Shown: positions 7,301 through 9,780 of the stretch, one piece after another
How the letters are laid out: the number at the start of each line of letters is the position of its first letter
Numbering within the stretch: the stretch's first letter is position 1
From: Candidatus Colimonas fimequi
GTDB lineage: Bacteria; Bacillota; Clostridia; Peptostreptococcales; Anaerovoracaceae
Length of the DNA: 9,780 bases
Reading direction: 5' to 3'
NCBI GenBank assembly: GCA_018065295.1
Contig: JAGHTQ010000153.1
Span: 1-9,780, forward strand
The notes under the pieces: model-generated
What the model saw: only the letters and a program-made list of their open reading frames with translations
The model's database searches: none
What the model was told of the DNA's origin: nothing
Position numbers and translations under genes: made by a program

Positions 7301-9559
7301 AACTTCGACAACACAAGACCTAAGGATATCAAGTTCTACATTGCATCAAAGGACAATCCTAAGGAATACACAATTTCATTACCACATAAGTCAGGTAATG
7401 AATGGGTAAGTGACGCTATCGTATTACCATCAGCTGAAGGTACAGACGAAGAAATCAAGGCTATCCTGGATCAGTTCATCATCGTATCAGAAGATGAAAT
7501 CAAGGAAGGCAAGTATCAGGAAGAGCAGCAGGCTTGGGCTAAGGATGATGACGGCATCTGGTTCAAGGCAATTGTTAACTCAAACCAGGGTCCAGAACCA
7601 TGGTCGCGTACAACAACTGAAATCAGGGGCGAGAAGCTGTTCTCAGGCGATAAAGACTGGACAGATGTATCAAGACCTGAAATTTACCTGGCACTGTACT
7701 ATAAGGACAGAGCAACAGGCAAGTATGTACCATTAACAAATGCGAATGCTAAGGCTCTCCACGACTACGATGAAGAGAATGTTAAGGAAGGCGACACAGA
7801 CCTTAAGTTCGGTCTTGTTACAGACCTTGATAAATACTCAATCGTTCGCAAGGCAAACAAGGCTAACGACTGGAAGGTTGAATGGGCAGATCAGGTTTAT
7901 AGATACTGGTACCTGAATGCTGTTCCTGGTGAGCCTGAAGCTGTTGAGTATAAGCTGTTCGAAGTAGAACCTTATACAGACAACACATTAAACGGCGGAC
8001 CTGATCCTGTAATCGTTACAGCTGATTCAGACTTCCCATATATCGTTACATATGAGAACAAGTCAAATCCTGATGTAATCGGTGAATACATCGAAGAAAT
8101 CACAAACGAACTTAAGACTACTGAGCTTAGTGTTAAGAAGATTTGGGAAGATAGCGATAACGAAACAGTAAGACCAGATGAAATCAAAGTTAAGCTGGTT
8201 GCTAAGCATAATGACGGCACTGTTGTTTCTGGTTTCGGTAATATTGAGAAGTCACTGAATGCTGATAACAGATGGGAAACAAGATTCGAAAATCTCCCAC
8301 AGTTTGACAAGGACAGCAAGAAGATTGTCTACAGTGTAGAAGAAGTAATTCCAGAAGAACTGAAAGACCATTATGATATGGGTCAGCCTGTGAAGGTTTC
8401 AGATACTGAATACGTATTCGAAATTACAAATACACTGAAGCCAGTACCTGTTAACTTCAACAAGGTTAAGCTGATTAACGAATCATGCGCTGACGATCCT
8501 GAAGCAGTAGAAGCTTTCGCAGGAGTAGAATTCACAATTACAGATCCTAGTGGCACTACAAGCGTAGTTACTAGTGATGCTAAGGGTGAAGTAAACTTCG
8601 AAGTACAGCTGGAAGGCAGCTACACTATCAAGGAAACAAACGTTGAAGAACCATTCTTATTAGATGGCAACGTTTATGGATTCGAAATCAAGAACCATAG
8701 CTGGGATGGCAAGATTAACCTGGTTAATGGAGAACATCCAGAACACTTCGACGCTGATACAAATACTATCATCAATGATCAGGTAAGAGGCGACTTCGAA
8801 TTCCTCAAGGTAGATGAAGGCGCTGTTGAAGACGAAGATGGTAATCCAGATTGGCCTTTAGCAGGCGCAGTATTCGGTCTCTATGACAAGAACGGTAAGG
8901 AAATTGCCAAGGCAACTTCAAATGATAAGGGACTTGTTAAGTTCGAAGGCCTGATTACTGATAAGGAATACACAGTTAAGGAATTAGTTGCACCACTGGG
9001 ATATTACATCAGCAAGTATCCAATCGTAGTTAAGCTGAACAACGTTGATGGTGAAGCTAAGCTGCAGATTGTAGACGATGGTCATGCAACAATTAGCGTT
9101 GCAGAAACAACTGCTAAGATTTGGTGGACTGACCCTGGTGTGGATCTCAACATCCTCAAGCTGGATCCAAGCGGTAAGAACCTTGCTGGTGCGGTTCTCC
9201 AGGTTAGAGATGCATCCGGTAAAGTTTATACTGAATGGGAAACTTCAGGTGACGAAGACGGCGATTATATCTATATGGCAGGCAAGCTGAAGGTAGGCGA
9301 AACATATTACCTCCACGAAGTTAAGGCTCCAAAGGGATACAAGATTGCCAAGGACGTTGCGTTCACAGTTCCAAATGTTAAGGTTGGACCAGAAGACGAC
9401 ATGGTTATTAAGATCAAGATGGTTGACCCTAAGATTCCTGACGGTCCTAAGACTGGTGATAACTTCAACATTATGTTCTGGGCAATGCTCATGATTCTGT
9501 CACTGATGGGTATCGGTGGAATCATTGCAGTTCCTAGACTTCGTAGAAGAGAAAGATAG
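1295..9559 (+). CDS. Giant LPXTG-like wall-anchored adhesin/stalk with tandem Cna_B and SpaA domains
   Basis: The product is a 2754-residue exported protein, roughly 300 kDa, predicted to be joined to peptidoglycan by a sortase. Order: signal peptide 1-27 (cleavage after AFA); Ala/Glu/Thr-rich linker 28-80; two related head domains about 82-207 and 232-358; a degenerate Cna_B-like domain about 359-490; thirteen Cna_B-type modules about 491-2380, each opening with a K-x-W strand and carrying an LPkYD..G....Y.v.E motif and usually a closing (T)N(T) strand; three SpaA-type domains about 2386-2711; GPKTG at 2717-2721; a membrane helix about 2726-2746; and an RLRRRER tail. In this family Lys, Glu and Asn/Asp make spontaneous isopeptide bonds, so a stiff, protease-resistant rod is expected. 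An E-box (YYLHEVKAPKGY, 2671-2682) is present, but I find no YPK pilin motif, so it is more likely an adhesin or pilus accessory than a pilus backbone. No known ligand-binding domain is recognised. Lysine is almost always AAG. The gene stands alone between two terminators. Its ligand is unknown. Confidence 0.93.
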   Translation: MKKTKRFLAILASVLMLFTSVPSSAFAEDETAPAEQTPSVAETQAETQAETKASSEAKVVTGGEEKTANAPAKAAVVGTETDSYGVIVNWPWEEEGNRPDIDKYFNDGDYIQIMVKMGDADYVPLTDELIEEIGMDDPKFETSVDPGDPKAPTWRGNVKLPRKCTSQDGAAPIKLQWKLELTEKIPAGYKQGEVSGENPLVVRYQVGEKPDDPEDPAQPVDPEEPEVVPGDFYDYVLTAIWNDNNTPDARPEAENYFNGGELVKVMVSIDGEDPVPFTAEVAEAIGLEEVSKYSVASNFDRWIGTINLPESYTVSDEEDAHSLVWTFEYPEVDKYFSDITSDEGSKYNVEIEYTLKTDYSAKIQWNDNNNNYSSRPELTAGALLVYQYEEGNLKGAKLVEDSNITLTPGEDGVEVISIGDLPAYNKKGTPYQYYVVLKDDKSLYDEDGNLIAENNAGAYKILYENVRDNASDETRLFNEGTLDLTLQNTLDFTVKKVWNSTVEAPQNATLYLYRVTENNDGDLESIDELYNASPVQKFDSELVPYPNADNDGQKVFFITIKDEGSKSTALPMYDNKGNRYIYFALEKKMSNDYKSVITHDGAGDEQGGTASDYSSKSVINDIDNENSKGGSQFVLNRGVITNTRVGHTDTAGGKFFEAKAMQNMDAVVQMTLQVKTADGWVNARDDENNPVVKELKGFSQEMPGMSTESVSVPKYDLDGNKVEYRWVETGIQLNEKDGMIPVTFTEDENGNITYNEYNEGAGNIEIRNAPGVSGEKTTARFVPTQESNSAVKNVLVGDTQIIIKKIWKDAEGNNITDTEEIAKKTIKFQITRDGDHFTDVELSAADLVGSGADAYWEKVLTEVDGTPVPRYDAHGVEYLYDIKEYSEAGDPWTATYETVRSVVPVDGNYITQLETTVVNGPGEGLEFDVDKEWLDESDLETRVPVYVNVFERANPSKAVLDEPIELNEANNWFKKITITNAPAGATLDDYFIREVKVGAHGNTVDVKDAKDPAKIAEIATASVGGTDGTDGFANKYDDSRIIGVIDEGGACDAVHYKYDVFSTYNGIKGGRASYTVTNRRVGIVNLQMVKEWEAGGSAPAATFEVKQSVSNGSGNPSTIISFTLDPEKSTGEYLCNVTKPENVQIELGMISLSQIFQSPKQTLTVKISGLDKYAPDGWQYNYQISETGIYAQKVSEGGNPVPIIDGTAKVNGETFKCTIAQSAVDLKKCTNHHSDDLYSWYAKNTREKSSSMNAYKVWRDEGTPKIEKARPDIRYNLYRVKVSDKEIAEAEGGFDPVQYCVNNFGDAEAVVKDKLWDTRENDWGWQVDLGEQPRYDAQGVKYIYFIREAYPGNPGEYYPMYSNKDENVKPNMAKDVKTTKDVFDLENKDMYQDGDFDYYDEIESQGTGVLVLSVGEDNNYSRTVVNAKMADRTVSFRKIWKLPTGWTLPDSFQPEINVLLYRATTDFQDEMDAQQIHKKIEAAREAKDLSTFEPVLKEGKVGTSYPADDQIMQSTLKYPQYSDRFENLPKYDENGYMYYYYLYETPMGSIYSDIYTPGASIDGHVTTLTNTYEFVGPFVKVQVIKDWIKGIKKDNLRDAKFTLYAQQTDGNGNVINGTKVEMATAYVEAKDEGKAYTVFEFYQNDGKTKLPYYGPNGKPFKYSIIENVAPGYNCTPANEVIVELEQKLDEKGNIIYEGSVSYSNQYDGGKTEIKVQKKWNTYGYDEYILSSGIKVKVKRSWSEVTVNGKKLPGGSEYVYDQPIILNNDNNWTFEDKNLQKYAPNGSEYTYTVEAEDYVEYSDLMKTFFVGTASRTVSGNVQSLTYTNTLKTDKVNVTKNWTDQAGKNITKAQMQQFVKLGMMPEKMFFTLYRYTNNRESADEVGDYTYKDGNNTVSVKGTQEKLSVDAVGGANVASWDKLPKYDIEGNEYHYIVKEQVGDLVFWSDSTEEEIQTIIEGLKGATPSATMNSNTSGTVTTTSVAFTNKLDLSELYLKKVWDDNDNFDNTRPKDIKFYIASKDNPKEYTISLPHKSGNEWVSDAIVLPSAEGTDEEIKAILDQFIIVSEDEIKEGKYQEEQQAWAKDDDGIWFKAIVNSNQGPEPWSRTTTEIRGEKLFSGDKDWTDVSRPEIYLALYYKDRATGKYVPLTNANAKALHDYDEENVKEGDTDLKFGLVTDLDKYSIVRKANKANDWKVEWADQVYRYWYLNAVPGEPEAVEYKLFEVEPYTDNTLNGGPDPVIVTADSDFPYIVTYENKSNPDVIGEYIEEITNELKTTELSVKKIWEDSDNETVRPDEIKVKLVAKHNDGTVVSGFGNIEKSLNADNRWETRFENLPQFDKDSKKIVYSVEEVIPEELKDHYDMGQPVKVSDTEYVFEITNTLKPVPVNFNKVKLINESCADDPEAVEAFAGVEFTITDPSGTTSVVTSDAKGEVNFEVQLEGSYTIKETNVEEPFLLDGNVYGFEIKNHSWDGKINLVNGEHPEHFDADTNTIINDQVRGDFEFLKVDEGAVEDEDGNPDWPLAGAVFGLYDKNGKEIAKATSNDKGLVKFEGLITDKEYTVKELVAPLGYYISKYPIVVKLNNVDGEAKLQIVDDGHATISVAETTAKIWWTDPGVDLNILKLDPSGKNLAGAVLQVRDASGKVYTEWETSGDEDGDYIYMAGKLKVGETYYLHEVKAPKGYKIAKDVAFTVPNVKVGPEDDMVIKIKMVDPKIPDGPKTGDNFNIMFWAMLMILSLMGIGGIIAVPRLRRRER
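1418..1453 (+). repeat. 12-bp tandem repeat encoding ETQA units
   Basis: GAAACTCAGGCC occurs twice head to tail (1418-1441), followed by a decayed third copy (1442-1453), encoding ETQA-ETQA-ETKA from residue 42. It lies in the flexible linker just after the signal peptide. A repeat unit that is a multiple of three can gain or lose copies without changing frame, so linker length may vary between strains. Confidence 0.8.
1538..2368 (+). other. Paired N-terminal head domains without the isopeptide lysine
   Basis: Residues about 82-207 and 232-358 are homologous to each other. Both show a Trp (W90, W241), then NRP or ARP, YFN-D/G-G, an M-V strand, V-P-hydrophobic-T, E-hydrophobic-x-x-x-IG, a W-x-G-x-hydrophobic-x-LP strand and a late L-x-W-x-hydrophobic-E strand. 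The W..RP opening resembles Cna_B modules, but the residue two before W is Val (head 1) or Ala (head 2), not Lys. A rigid linker rich in Pro, Asp and Glu (208-231) separates them. They are the outermost part of the protein and so the best candidates for ligand binding. I cannot assign them to a named family; a highly divergent Cna_B fold is the simplest reading. Confidence 0.6.
2369..2764 (+). other. Degenerate Cna_B-like domain linking head to stalk
   Basis: Residues about 359-490. It opens AKIQWNDNNNN..SRP and has LPAYNKKG then YQYYVVLKD, and it ends LQNTL. The module plan is clear, but the lysine is shifted (K362 at W-3, with Ile at W-2) and the usual Glu is replaced by Leu437; only N488 of the expected triad is kept. 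An isopeptide bond is therefore unlikely here. The loop after W365 is Asp/Asn-rich, as is common after this Trp in Cna_B domains. Confidence 0.6.
2765..8434 (+). repeat. Thirteen divergent Cna_B-type modules (protein-level repeat)
   Basis: Opening lysines (two before W) fall at residues 496, 654, 805, 931, 1090, 1256, 1438, 1585, 1717, 1838, 1996, 2120 and 2282. Matching Glu: 586, 728, 884, 994, 1186, 1348, 1544, 1666, 1793/1795, 1936, 2066, 2223, 2350. Closing Asn: 642, 768 or 793, 919, 1078, 1244, 1426, 1570, 1704, 1827, 1985, none clear, 2271, 2379. Spacing between lysines runs from 108 to 182 residues, longer than the usual 70-100 residue Cna_B fold, because loops are enlarged. Sequence identity between modules is low beyond the motifs and there are no long identical DNA blocks, so the array is old. 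Deviants are module 2 (F656 replaces Trp), module 9 (Glu shifted) and module 11 (no clear Asn). The residues are read directly; the bonds are predicted from the family. Confidence 0.85.
8450..9427 (+). repeat. Three C-terminal SpaA-type domains next to the wall anchor
   Basis: Residues about 2386-2711. Each has the SpaA pattern: an opening Lys strand (K2390; K2505 in FLKVD; K2622 in ILKLD), an FAGVEF / LAGAVFGLYD / LAGAVLQVRD strand, and a KEx/HEV glutamate (E2447, E2563, E2675). The closing residue is Asn2494 in the first, and probably Asp2613 and Asp2711 in the second and third, so Lys-Asn and Lys-Asp bonds may both occur. The third contains a full E-box (YYLHEVKAPKGY), and the second a weaker one (YTVKELVAPLGY). 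These domains form the base of the stalk by the cell wall. Confidence 0.85.
9443..9556 (+). other. Sortase cell-wall sorting signal, GPKTG type
   Basis: Residues 2717-2754: GPKTGDN, a hydrophobic helix (about 2726-2746, IMFWAMLMILSLMGIGGIIAV) and a positive tail PRLRRRER. Cleavage would fall between Thr2720 and Gly2721. The usual Leu of LPXTG is Gly here; xPKTGD signals of this kind occur in Clostridia surface proteins. A sortase is required, but no sortase gene lies in the window. Confidence 0.9.
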
Positions 9560-9578
9560 TTTAAACTAAATGATTACT

Positions 9579-9608
9579 AAGAGAGTCTCGTAAGAGACTC
9601 TCTTTTTT
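9579..9608 (+). terminator. Rho-independent terminator of the adhesin gene
   Basis: A perfect 11-bp stem (9579-9589 with 9594-9604) closes on a GTAA loop, a stable GNRA-type tetraloop, and runs into six Ts (9603-9608). It begins 19 bases after the stop codon, so the adhesin is probably transcribed as a single gene or as the last gene of its unit. Confidence 0.93.
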
Positions 9609-9663
9609 AGTGAGAACAGGTGCTCGCGATAACCTTTTATTGGAGTGAAATACTGGCAGAATT

Positions 9664-9701
9664 GTCAAAAAATTTAGCCATTTTTACACCCGTTTTTTGA
9701 C
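9664..9701. repeat. Inverted repeat in the region after the adhesin terminator
   Basis: GTCAAAAAA (9664-9672) and TTTTTTGAC (9693-9701) are perfect 9-bp arms around 20 bases. The rest of 9609-9780 has no open frame with a credible start, no RNA gene I recognise, and no strong promoter. A TATTGGAG like that before the adhesin start occurs at 9638-9645 but leads only to an 11-codon frame. The repeat could be an operator for the next gene or a weak AT-rich hairpin. Function unknown. Confidence 0.4.
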
Positions 9702-9780
9702 CCAATCAACGGCTAGTTATACGAATGAATAAAAACTACTACCTATAGGGTAATGTTGCTGAAACCCAGTAATTGCAACG

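Noticed and set aside
2765..8434. Recent DNA-level tandem duplication of the modules
   Set aside because: Only short shared words such as AAGAAGGTTTGG (2777 and 7277) recur, at conserved motifs. Module lengths and sequences differ widely.
9645..9677. Short frame starting GTG at 9645 near TATTGGAG
   Set aside because: Only ten residues before a stop. The GTG overlaps the GGAG, so there is no usable spacing.
9743..9780. Possible start of a c-di-GMP (GEMM) riboswitch: AGGGTAATG followed by a stem of GTTGC and GCAAC, then G
   Set aside because: The resemblance is limited to AGG and a weak 5-bp stem. The GNRA loop is missing and the diagnostic CAAAGC stretch would lie outside the window. It would be revived only if the sequence after 9780 continued with CAAAGC.
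1..9780. CRISPR array, tRNA or rRNA genes, transposase or phage genes
   Set aside because: No regularly spaced repeats, no cloverleaf or rRNA sequence, and no mobile-element protein motif was found on either strand.

Overview
The window looks like a chromosomal segment from a Gram-positive, probably anaerobic, member of the Bacillota. A Clostridia relative (an Anaerovoracaceae/Eubacterium-like lineage) is my best guess and is not proven. The reasons are the sortase-type cell-wall anchor, the Cna_B/SpaA surface-protein domains, the AGGAG-like ribosome binding site, strong intrinsic terminators and a base composition that is only moderately AT-rich. Nothing here is diagnostic at genus level.

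Layout: (1) 1-1044, the 3' five-sixths of glyA (serine hydroxymethyltransferase), whose start lies left of the window. (2) 1045-1294, an intergenic region with a bulged stem-loop just after glyA, a strong GC-rich terminator (1116-1141), two back-to-back palindromes abutting an extended -10 promoter, and a ribosome binding site. (3) 1295-9559, one giant gene encoding a 2754-residue secreted, wall-anchored adhesin or stalk protein. (4) 9579-9608, a second strong terminator. (5) 9609-9780, about 170 bases with no gene, holding an inverted repeat and possibly the leader of the next gene.

The giant protein reads, in order: signal peptide (1-27); short acidic, Ala/Thr-rich linker with an ETQA repeat; two related N-terminal domains (about 82-207 and 232-358) joined by a Pro/Asp/Glu linker; a degenerate Cna_B-like domain (about 359-490); thirteen divergent, mostly enlarged Cna_B-type modules (about 491-2380); three SpaA-type domains (about 2386-2711); a GPKTG sorting signal; one membrane helix; an Arg-rich tail. 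Most modules keep the Lys/Glu/Asn set expected to form intramolecular isopeptide bonds. The first three domains lack it, which suggests a non-crosslinked binding head on a long crosslinked stalk.

The two genes are not obviously linked in function. glyA makes glycine and one-carbon units in the cytoplasm, and a terminator closes it off. The adhesin appears to be its own single-gene transcription unit between two terminators, possibly regulated at the palindromes over its promoter. I saw no CRISPR array, tRNA, rRNA or mobile element. The most interesting object is the architecture of the giant protein, especially its head and its deviant modules.
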